A stretch of DNA of 64,000 bases, taken from contig WPIO01000012.1 of NCBI GenBank assembly GCA_009760855.2, positions 3,357,501 to 3,421,500 on the forward strand, given 5' to 3'. The notes under the pieces were generated by a model that searched no databases, had not been told where the DNA came from, and worked only from the letters and a program-made list of their open reading frames with translations. Source of the DNA: Cristatella mucedo. Lineage: Eukaryota; Bryozoa; Phylactolaemata; Cristatellidae. The translations under genes were made by a program, and so were the position numbers. This document shows positions 54,971 to 64,000 of this stretch, one piece after another. Positions within the stretch are counted from its first letter, which is position 1. Every line of letters begins with the position of its first letter.

Positions 54971-55102
54971 TTGCCGAGAGAACAGCAGGCAGGACTGCAG
55001 CACCTGGTTCAACTCGTCAAGACTGATCTTGAGGATATGACCTTGCTGGAAGCCAGCCTACGGAATTCGGCAGCCAAGCCGGATGCGTGGGGCGAGAGCT
55101 AA
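54971..55102 (+). CDS. nup54: NUP54-like nucleoporin, last exon
   Basis: Acceptor tgtttttctaaatttctctgcag, phase 0, 132 nt including TAA at 55100-55102. It reads LPREQQAGLQHLVQLVKTDL, EDMTLLEASLRNSAAKPD, AWGES. QQ-GL-HL---(I/V)K-DLED---(V/L)E is the C-terminal helix of NUP54. The reading continues seamlessly from 54728-54835 and ends at a natural position compared with the vertebrate protein. A 5'-truncated LINE A copy begins about 52 bp after the stop, inside the expected 3' UTR. Confidence 0.8.
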   Translation: MPREQQAGLQHLVQLVKTDLEDMTLLEASLRNSAAKPDAWGES

Positions 55103-55154
55103 TTGCTACCATCGGCAGGACACCCGACTTCAGACTAGGCAGACGACCATCTGC

Positions 55155-57290
55155 ACTGCTAGCAACTGTCCATCGACAGGCATATGAAGACTACTGTAGG
55201 TCGTACCAATCAATCCTAACAAAGGCTAAGTGTAGTTTTTATAAAAACATTGTTGAATCACAAATGCACAATCAAAAAATGCTGATGTCGACAATCAACC
55301 ATCTCCTCAACCGTTCCCAGATTAGCTCCTTACCTGATGATCCTAATGATGATCTAGCCGATCGCTTCTCTCGATTCTTTGTGCAGAAGATAGACAAGAT
55401 CAGGGAATCCATCCCTGCGATGACAACCTCCCCATTAGAATGCTGTTCCTCGGTTCCTGGCTGCACCTCAATGTCTGCATTTAAGCAGGTCACTAGTGAT
55501 CTAGTCCTAAAGTTCGTATCTCAATCAAAGAAGACAGCAAGTCCTCTGGACCCTATTCCCACTGTCCTGCTCCTACGTTGCATTGATCTGCTGCTGCCAT
55601 GCATAACTAACATCATTAATATGTCATTAGCCTCAGGTCATGTCCCAGCACCTTTCAAAAACAAGCTGTAGTCAGGCCACTTCTCAATAAAGCAACACTT
55701 GACCAAAAGAACTTAAGCAACTACTGCCCAGCTTTCATTCTACCATTCCTATCAAAGACACTCGAACGGGTCGTGGCGGACCAGCTGAACTCGCATATCG
55801 AAACCTCACACCTTGCTAGTAAGTTCGAGTCTGGCTTTAGAGCTAATCACTCCACAGAGTCAGCATTGCTTCGGGTATACAACGACCTACTTAGGAATGC
55901 AGACATTGGTAGAGTGTCTCTGCTTGTTTTGCTTGATCTTTCGGCAGCTTTTGACACCATCGATCACAAAGTTCTTCTAGAGCGCCTCTCATCTCGCCTG
56001 GGCATCACTGGCACTGCTCTGCAGTGGTTCAGGTCCTATCTCAGTGGGAGACTCCAGAGTATTGACGTGAATGGGCAAAGATCATCTGAAGTACCTCTGA
56101 AATATGGAGTACCTCAGGGCTCAGTGCTAGGTCCGGTTCTTTTCACGGTTTATACTCTGCCTCTTGCTGATGTGATTGCCAAGCACAATCTAGGCTTTCA
56201 CTTCTATGCGGATGACACTCAGTTGTACCTTTGCTTTGATCCCTCCCAGCCTTCGAGCACCTCAAATTCTCTAAACTCACTAGCTGCATGCATTGATGAC
56301 ATCCGCACATGGATGGCAGCAAATTTTCTAAAACTTAACGATGATAAAACTAACTTACTAGTTATGGGCTAGCCCAGTGTGATCCAGAGATTGGAAAGGC
56401 TGACTCTCAAAATTAGCCCTGCCAGCATATCTCCAGTTAAATCAGCTCGAAATCTAGGTGTCATATTCCAAAGCGACCTCTCGTTAGACGACCATATCAG
56501 CTCCACAGTCAAATCCGCCTATTTTCAGCTTCATAACATTGCTAAAATTCGGGCTTGCTTAGATAAAGATACCACATCTAAGTTGATCCATGCATCCGTG
56601 ACATCCCGTCTCGACTTCTGCAACTCACTGCTTACTGGCCTACCAGCATGTGCGATCAGGCGATTGCAGCTGGTGCAAAACTCTGCAGCTAGGCTTGTCT
56701 GTCGTGAGCGTCACAGTTGCCACATTACTCCACTTCTCGCCGACCTGCACTGGCTACCAGTCAAGCAACGGATTGACTTCAAGGTTTTGTCGCTCACTTT
56801 TAGGTCCCTTCATTCTATGGCTCCAGCCTATCTTTCAGATATACTACCCCATCAGGCCAAGTATCGTACCACCCGCTTTTCGAAATCCAACAGTTTAGAA
56901 ATACCTCGTTTAAACCTTAAATGCTTTGGAGACCGTGCATTTAGTTCGTATGCTCCCAAAGCCTGGAACTCCCTCCCGACCTGACCACATTTAAAAGGAA
57001 CTTCAAAGCACAACTATTTAGGAGAGCATCTAGCGGGTCCCTGTGATTCGTCCTTGATGTGCTTATGCGTGCTGACACTGTGCATGCTGCCACTAACCCC
57101 ATTTGCATGCTGACCCTGTGCATGTCACCCCTAACCATATTATTCATTTCGTCTGTTTTTCAAGCATGATTTTACTTACCATTCAACTGCATGTCCCTTT
57201 GCAGCAAATGTAAAGCGCCTAGAGAGAGATTGAGTTCTCTGAGGGCGCTTTATCAAGTGAATTATATTATTATTATTATTATTATTATTA
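55155..57290 (+). mobile_element. LINE A copy A5 (young), in the nup54 3' flank
   Basis: Starts abruptly at caactgtccatcgacaggca (5' truncation). Frames: 55157-55671 (RT N-terminal region), then after a frameshift at about 55665-55770 the frame 55773-56372 with [17 protein letters not shown] and FYADDTQLY, interrupted at 56370 by TAG where copy A2 has a lysine codon (ATGGGCTAG versus ATGGGTAAA), continuing 56379-56984 through RLDFCNSLLTGLP and LHWLPVKQRIDFK. The 3' UTR, the tail and (ATT)n follow to 57290. By eye nearly identical to A2. Confidence 0.9.
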
Positions 57291-60200
57291 CTAGCTCACA
57301 TTTCAAGGATGGGCGTGTCCTCTTCTTCCAATAGGAGTCAGTTCCACCAGTTTCTGGCTTTCGTGCTAACCCCTGGTTTGTCCTGCTCTGCGCCTGCCTG
57401 CCTTAACTACAGTGCAGCCTCGGTTGTGTTTCAGTAATCTATTCCTATGTTTGGGTGACTGATAGCACTTGGTGCTCTGCCTACCAAACGAAATAATGAT
57501 GGGTCGCACGGAAAATGGCTGGACGGCATTGCTCTATTATATATCGTAACGCTTGTTTTGCAAATGACAAAATGTAAATTTCATACACTAGGGATGAAGA
57601 CGTGGGCCTTTGGAACAAATTTCTGAATCATGAGCCTGGCCAAGTTGAAGTTAAGAAGCCGGCAATTTACGCATGGTTCTGAGTTGCATTACTACCGTCC
57701 GGCCCAGGCGTTATACGAATGTAGCGAAAGGGAGAGGTAATGAGGAGACTGGGAAGAGGGAAACTGAAGGTGAACGGGAGAAGTTCGTAAACCGCAACAA
57801 GGCAGAGAAAAATAAGCCATTTAATCTACATGGCGGCTGGCTCTTACTGAATGGGCAGGTTATTGTGACAATGAGGCTCAGTTGTTTTTCAGGCAGATAT
57901 ACAATTCTATAATATAAATATTTATCAAGTGCAGGCATTTTCATTGTGCCTGAAGCCAGCCGTGCAGCTTGGTTATAAAAGTTGGCGATGGTGATTACAC
58001 CAGCTGCACAGGCTAGCAACGCATTTTATATTTTAAAGTAGTGCGACTTATGTAAATCACTATACTGTCAAATTATAACCTTTGTTTTTTGGTCTTTGTT
58101 AACTTTCAAAGAGGTTGAAAGCGTCCAGTAAGGAGTTAGACTGGTTACAAGTAGCTACGAACCAGGAGATAGGTAGAAATATTCGCTTTCCATGGAATGG
58201 AATTTCATGTGCAAGGTGCAGAACGCGAAATGTGCTTTCAAAAATGGAAATAAGAAAATATCTACCTTTCTCAACTTTAGCATCAGCTAAAACAGATCTT
58301 CAGCAGCATCGGTGTCTGAGAATTCCCGATCTCATAGCTGAAACCTAACAGTAAGCAAGAGTGAGTTGCATCCAGAAATTTACCCCGGGACTCTTATGGA
58401 GATTACAATTGTCTGCTAACTGTGGCTCGAGAACACAGCATGGCAATGCTTGTGTGTTTGAATTTTTTAGTTTCTTCGGCAACATCGCGACCCCGCTTAC
58501 GGGAAAAAATCTGATAAGTGCAGCATCATTTGCATTATTTTGTAAACCCAGGAGAATTGTAAATAATCGATCCATTGGATGCTTTTGATTCAGGGTTTTA
58601 AGAAAAGCTCAAGAAACTTAAACGCTCTATCAGTGTTTTCGCTAGTGTCACCCATGGTTCCTTATGTTTCTTAACATTTTATTTGAGTCGTGCTGTAAGA
58701 ACACCAGAGCTCTTGAAGGAGCTTGTAGTGGTAAGATCAACCGAATGCTAAAATATTATAAATGACGATATTGATTAGGACTTAGTATTTCAGCAAACAA
58801 TTTCGGTGCGTTAGACGAATCACGTTATGCAAAATGTTTTGTTGTGTTCCAGTGATCTCTCTCTGCCCCGAGACATAGAGTACTGAGAGCCAAAAACACG
58901 ATTGTTAGCAGATCTGAGTCTGGTAGTATTCAAGAGCTTCTAAGCGTGCACAAGCTATTTTGCTTTGCTGACAAAATAGTATCAGCAGCCTTCACAGGTT
59001 AACGTATACTCTCCTCAAGTTCTTTGGATGAGCTTGACAAATAAGAGGCCAATAACCAGTTGTATTATTTTTCTCGTTCGGTTTCAAGGCAACAAAGATC
59101 CCTATTAATTCTTAGGCATGTGCACCTACAAATTAGGTAGGAAAAGTGTCAGATAATGTCCATTCTATACTTTTTACACAATTCCGAGCTTGAGGCAAAA
59201 AGGCATAAATGAAAAACTCATCCACTTTGTGTTCACTAAGTAAAATTAGGGATAAAGTAAGTATTAACTTTAGTGGCTAAATATGCTGAGCCAAGCTAAC
59301 AAATTGAACCGGTTAAAGAAAACTAGTGCTGCTTTTTGCTACGGTAAGATTTCCTTGTGCTGCAATTAATAGCATCTTAATTTCCAATCATGTGTCCTTC
59401 AAAAGTCTTATCGACACCATACAATGTATCGTCAACGTTTCCTTACTTATTGAGCAGGTTTTTATGGCAAGCATTGGAATTTCATTGGGACGTCAATGTT
59501 CGTAAATTCTATGTCATTTAAAACAGGTGTTTGTGTGATTAAGGTCCATCTCCCCTGAGATTTATAGCTGAATCTGCACGAGAGTGCTCCTCTTAGTCAC
59601 AAATACTTTAAACAAAATTAGGATTACATCTCTAATTATATCTCGAACGTGCATTGACGGAATTACATGATTAAAAATTTATAGTCAAGCTGAGTGATAG
59701 TCAACGCATTTTCTTAAACCGAAATTAACTCACATATGTCGGCATGCATATACCTGCACACAATCACAAAAAACTGAACGTACAAAGTTAAGACATTCAA
59801 GTTATTTTAAATGACATTTTTTTCGAATATTCCTACACATTTAATTAAATAATTGAGACTTGATTAATTTAACTTTACTTAGAGTTTTACATAGCCGAGT
59901 GACCTAGGCCTGTCATTTCTCCCCGGGTTCACCTCTATGGAGTCTACCCGCCAAAACATCGTGAGAGAAGCATCTACCCGCCAAAAGTGGCGTGAAAAAA
60001 ATTCAATTTGAAAGCTATAAGTTATGCATAGAAGCGCATGCCTGTTCAAAGGCTAAATCTTATTTTTCTGCATGATTTACAGGGCTCTGCTGAGATTGTT
60101 GAGCCATCCGCTAAGCAGGGCTATTTAATGATAGCAATAAAATAACCAAGGCTGACTCAGCTTTTTTGTCAACTGATTGTTGCATTTGTACATAAGCTGC

Positions 60201-60395
60201 GAGACTGTCTTTGGCCCTACAGTGGGCTAGGAGTTAAATCATATTCATATAAAGGGAATAGGAACTAGAATGAAAAAAATCCGAGTTCTTCAATCAGATG
60301 AAAAGTCTGTGTATCATTTATCTTCTATCATTATTTGCTTATTATTTATCTTTGACATGTAGCCGACATCTATCAATCTTAAGCCTGAATGATGA
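57291..60395. other. 3-kb intergenic sequence
   Basis: ORFs at 57673-57912, 58115-58348 and 58361-58588 (+) and 57711-58019 and 58345-58575 (-) lack recognisable domains and convincing splice sites. No repeat family was identified. Confidence 0.35.
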
Positions 60396-60599
60396 TTAAG
60401 TAGTCACTGCTGGGCTATCGCGAACTGCAAGGCTCTCATCTTTGTTACTGTTCAACGACGTGGTTTCAGAAAATACCTCCACGAGTTCCTGGAGGTATTT
60501 TCCAGCACTGTGATGACCAATGATCTGCTGAAAAGCGCTTACGAGCCGTTGGAGTGCTTCAATTACCGAATAGAGGCTATTCAGTGTCGTACACTTTTG
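60396..60599 (-). CDS. Candidate terminal exon, unidentified helical protein
   Basis: Acceptor atcttcatcgtaaccgtcag (phase 0) opens 68 codons to a TAA at 60398-60396. It reads TTLNSLYSVIEALQRLVSAF, QQIIGHHSAGKYLQELVEVF, SETTSLNSNKDESLAV. Two amphipathic helices are followed by a polar tail, which is typical of a genuine C-terminus. I cannot name the protein. It contains the 13-bp hairpin at 60469-60502 within the coding sequence. Upstream exons on the minus strand were not identified. Confidence 0.4.
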   Translation of the reverse strand, partial: QKCTTLNSLYSVIEALQRLVSAFQQIIGHHSAGKYLQELVEVFSETTSLNSNKDESLAVRDSPAVTT

Positions 60600-60784
60600 C
60601 TGACGGTTACGATGAAGATACAATCTTGGAAGCCTTGCAATTGATAGCTCGTTGAAAGTCTCCCTGTATCTGGCTAGTGATTTGACGGGACTACCAAAGA
60701 TGGCTTGTGGGTGGAATTGGGAATCCTAGCGCGCCAGTAACTTCGCCGAATGATCTCTTATGAAAGTGGCCGCTATCTATCCTG

Positions 60785-60958
60785 GTGAGCCGTGATGGCA
60801 CACTAGGTAAGGTGGTTGCTTTTCACGACCTTGGTCCCGAGGTCGTAGGTTCGAATTCTTCGGTGGGCGATCCTTTATTGCCGCGTCAAGTGGTGGTGAT
60901 AGCCACAAAAGCTCTTCTGTCGTTATGCAAAAGAGGCTGCTAAATAAGCTAGTATTTT
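60785..60958 (+). repeat. SINE-1 copy
   Basis: gagccgtgatggcacactag (A box), gtcgtaggttcgaattcttc (B box), gggcgatcctttattgccg, ggtggtgatagccac and tgtcgttatgcaaaagagg. Confidence 0.85.
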
Positions 60959-62906
60959 TTATCCTTGAGTTGCAGAATGCATGTGGTCGAAAGTTGTTTC
61001 GTAATCAGCAGGTGATGAATGTTTACACACAAGTCTTTGCTTCTCTTCTCTCTCTTCTTTCCTTTCCGGCGTCTCGTCTCTGGCTTTGAGCTCGGTGTTT
61101 GATCTGAGGCTCCTAGCCAAAAGGGTACGGAGAGCTGATAACAAATCCAAAATCTTCAGCCGCAACGGCAGTACGGCAGTGTGCGATCAAAGGACGTAAC
61201 CGAGGCATCTGTGCCTTCGTAGCAACATAGGCTGCGCACGAGATTACCTAATAAAGCCTCGTAGATAAGTAAATAGAATATCCAGCCTAGTACTTATTTG
61301 CACAAAAGACATTTTCAGAACTAGTGGAACATAACCCTTCAGGAAATATAAAGATAAATACTCCACGTTAGTCGCAGTTGTTGCACGCTGGTTAATCTAA
61401 CCATCTGTCTAGAGAAAAGCAACATTAGCATGATCAGATACGTTTCCTTGGGCAGGTAGGGCCATTTGGAATGTATGCGCTTGTCTCCGTCAACTCTCAA
61501 ATCTAATAAATGAACACTCTCAAAGCAATTAGTAAACAAAGAAAATGTTGGCTGGAAGCAGTTGTTTCAAATTCTCTCGGCCATACAGCATTAAAGCTCA
61601 CCAGACTACTAGTTGGACGATGAATTCAAGCTAAGCTGAATGCGAAAAAGGCATTACTATTTAGCCAAGGCATCCTCACCAGACCGGTAGAATGAAGTTT
61701 AGATCATTCGAAAACGTGCAGCGTCTAAGGTTTTTCAGTGTCGCCAAAACTCAAGAGGAGTAGGAACGGACAAACATGTACGATAGCCGGAATCAGAGCG
61801 AGAATCTACGGACCATAGAATATAGCAGAAGTAGTGAGACTATAACATATTCGTCTTGCACGCTATAGTCGTGCAAAATATCCCACGATTCCCGGTACTT
61901 AGGCTGCCGACAAGGTTGAAAATACTATTCAAATCACAATGTTCCCTGTTAACACTACTAGTAGAGCTGACAAACCGGAAGGTTTAAGAGCGACACCCTC
62001 ACATTGAGTATAATAAAGAGCCTAAGTAATAGTATTTCAAATGATTCACATTTTCTGATTGACTCTTTTGTTATTACGTGAAGTTGAAGTTAAAAGTTTT
62101 GTGCCGGGCCTTTATGTAAGAACAGAGCCTCTTTGTAAGCCCTCAGTATAGCCTGTCAAGTCAGACTTATCGGTCCAGGCTCCTACTGTGGTCTTGTATG
62201 GTATTGGTGGAGGCTGGTCCAATTGCTTTGCTATTCGGTAGCAGTGAGCCGGAAGCTTCAGTAATGATGAGACAGGGTGGCGAATGCCATACTTCTGGCA
62301 AGTGCATGTATGGCACTTACGTTAAGCAGGTCCCCATAACTCTAGCGGTGACGTGGCGACAATTGGGACTTGTAGCCGAGGTATCCACGAAATCAACTGC
62401 ATGCTTCTCCAAGGAAAGCGATGGCGGCCTGATGCAAGTGCTCGCTCACCAATCCCAGCAGTGAACATAGAACGATCAAGGATGCTGCAACTGAGCCAAA
62501 GAACAAGCACAACAGAGCTCGTTTGCACAGGCAAGCTCACACTCGAGCAACGTACTTGCTGCAGAGGATTCGTCGTGGAGTGTTTAACGTTCCCGCGTGA
62601 ACCAGCGATCCCGTCCTTATCTAGCCGGCCTGCCTCGGGCCAGTAGTTTCGAAAGACACAAGCCGACTGCGACTTCAATGCGTCCACTTTTACGTAGCTG
62701 CTTCTGTCCGAGGCGTCTTTGTTCTAACCTCTCACTCAGTGGATGCACACGTACCGACCCAGTCTCGCACTCGCACGCATTCACCCAGCACTGACGTTGC
62801 TGGTCAAGCATAAAGGCGGGAAATGGGGAAGAAAGAAGACTGTGAAGAAACATTCCTACAGCGCTAGTGACAGTATCTATCGATACCGGCTGCAGAGAGG
62901 CAGTAC
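60959..62906. other. Sequence downstream of the CCP exon
   Basis: Possible intron of the CCP-containing gene. At 62565-62487 on the minus strand there is a PAN/apple-like reading with a stop (see findings). The ORFs at 62198-62464 (+) and 62322-62687 (-) are not recognised. Confidence 0.35.
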
Positions 62907-63095
62907 TCGAGCAATCCACCGGCGTCGGCGTCCAAAATCCGTTGACGTTGCACGTGACAGTCAAGCTGTTCCCTCCTCCTTGGTCCACGTAAAAGTTCGG
63001 GGCGCAGAGCACTACCGCAGTGCTACCATACGTCGTCGTCGTCAATCCGAGCACCGCAGCCCTTTTCATGCTGGGAAGCTGGGGACAGTTGATGA
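62907..63095 (-). CDS. Sushi/CCP domain exon
   Basis: A 189-nt exon, acceptor tcaacgttta-ttttag and donor CTCGA|GTACTG (an alternative donor, CCG|GTATCG, ends at 62887). With the first donor it is phase 1 to phase 1, the classic CCP exon. It reads INCPQLPSMKRAAVLGL, TTTYGSTAVVLCAPNFYV, SLTVTCNVNGFWTPTPVDCS. The four cysteines and the GFW--P---C ending define a complement-control-protein module, used in extracellular adhesion and recognition proteins. It could belong to another lectin-type gene of this cluster, because strand, phase and module style agree, but 36 kb and plus-strand exons separate it from the lectin exons. Confidence 0.8.
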
Positions 63096-63714
63096 CTAAA
63101 ATAAACGTTGACAAATGAAAATATACAATATATTTACAAGTATATTTAAAATATATTTAAAATATATTTACAAGTTGTACCGGATTCACGAATGCCGGTC
63201 ACCCGAAGCAGTGTAAAAGCGCCCATTCTATTAAATTTTCGCCGTAAAAAAGTTCAAAACATAGAACTAATAAAATAATCTGTATAAACATCCACGTTTG
63301 TGTCCACAGCTCTCTTAGTACAGTCTCAATTTCAAAAAAGGAATATTGGTTCACGTACGTGGTTTTGAATGCACGCCGAAATACATGCAAGAATAAATGT
63401 GCTAAATTCGATCTTGTAGCTTTTCGGAGGATTCAAGTGGTTTATGGTAAATTTCGCTGGTGGCCAGCATCTTTGCAGCAAATTTACAAGAAATTTCTTG
63501 GAAAAATCTTAGAGGCCATGTACTACAATGTTCACTCGACATTCGAACTTTGCACGACCAATTTTTGCTAGCAGCTGCCTAGTTTGTACGGCCCTGGCGC
63601 TCACCGAAAGCATGCTGAGCTTATGAGAATAGCCCATCTGCCATTTATCCGCACTCATCAGAGTCCTATTGCGACTTCGTAAACTTAGACTACAGAATGA
63701 CCGAAGGCTCTATT
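63096..63714. other. Flank upstream of the CCP exon
   Basis: Holds a small AT-rich tandem repeat (63121-63176; atatattta-aaat words) and nothing recognisable as a gene. Confidence 0.4.
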
Positions 63715-63872
63715 GGGCCGTAATAGCCCAGGAGGTAAGGTGCAGGCTCTTCACAAGCGAGGTCATGGGTTCGAATCCTGCTGTAGATGATTCTTTATTG
63801 CCAACTGCAAGCGATGGATATGGCCGTGTAAGGTCTTCTGCCACTATACAAATGAGCCTTCTAAATTAGATA
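63715..63872 (+). repeat. SINE-1 copy
   Basis: gtcatgggttcgaatcctgc (B box), gatgattctttattgccaac, gcgatggatatggccg and ccactatacaaatgagcc. Confidence 0.75.
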
Positions 63873-63965
63873 GTATTTTTTCTGCCGCGGTACTCAAAGC
63901 CAAAAAAGGAGAGCGATCCCGAAACCTCTGCATTTGTAGGTTTACTGTGTGCTCTCTCTTCACAG

Positions 63966-64000
63966 GGCGTCGAAGTCCGAGCTCGAGAGGCTCGGCGTTA
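63966..64000 (+). CDS. Candidate exon running off the right edge
   Basis: A very strong acceptor (tgtgtgctctctcttcacag) precedes a GC-rich sequence at the window end, readable as ASKSELERLGV, which is charged and helical. Too short to identify. Confidence 0.3.

Noticed and set aside
1-64000. CRISPR arrays, prokaryotic operons or phage genes
   Set aside because: No regularly spaced direct repeats with unique spacers, no Shine-Dalgarno-led gene strings. The exon/intron and retroelement content is eukaryotic.

Overview
This is a 64 kb piece of a eukaryotic, almost certainly invertebrate metazoan, nuclear genome. The signs are spliceosomal exons with GT/AG borders, introns of hundreds to thousands of bases, tRNA-derived SINEs, CR1/L2-like LINEs, and hAT and pogo/Tigger DNA transposons. 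There is no operon organisation and there are no bacterial ORFs. The combination of C-type lectin, WSC, fibrinogen-N-like and galactose-binding modules would fit an early-branching or lophotrochozoan marine animal, but I cannot name the phylum. Few long ORFs are host genes. Most are reverse transcriptases or their antisense shadows, and the host exons had to be found from splice sites and domain motifs.

The main host locus runs on the minus strand from about 27.4 kb down past the left edge. Its exons are one-domain or half-domain modules, nearly all bounded by phase-1 introns: C-type lectin (26387-26217 plus 24912-24658), WSC (22690-22427), fibrinogen-N-like (19146-19072, cut short by a Tigger-like element), a second C-type lectin (18222-18013 plus 15966-15742), a second WSC split over two exons (8041-7919 plus 6606-6454), a second fibrinogen-N-like exon (6320-6204), and a galactose-binding/F5-8C-like domain (1700-1610 plus 224-121) that continues off the window. 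The cassette CTL-WSC-fibrinogen-N therefore occurs twice in tandem. This reads as a secreted or surface modular recognition protein, or two adjacent paralogues. A separate Sushi/CCP exon lies on the same strand at 63095-62907.

Two plus-strand fragments match housekeeping genes: a PCID2-like PCI-domain exon (46523-46646), and the last two exons of a NUP54-like nucleoporin (54728-54835, 54971-55102). Several further exons have good splice sites but no recognised family: minus 44954-44643, 52102-51838 and 60599-60396; plus 2594-2677, 13934-14004, 26055-26198 and 63966-end.

Repeats fill the rest. LINE family A has five sizeable copies (10.3-11.8, 28.6-30.9, 37.9-40.2, 45.1-46.4, 55.2-57.3 kb) and many bare 3' tails. 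LINE family B has one near-complete element with endonuclease and RT (34.1-37.3 kb) and several fragments. A third, decayed LINE lies at 49.3-49.8 kb. SINE-1 (tRNA-like head) has at least seven copies. SINE-2 has four and shares its 3' tail with LINE A, which suggests a partnership. A decayed hAT transposase gene is at 3.8-5.65 kb. A short hAT element strongly resembling the horizontally transferred SPIN family is nested inside the old LINE A copy at 39.4 kb. Microsatellites, palindromes and short tandem duplications are scattered between them.
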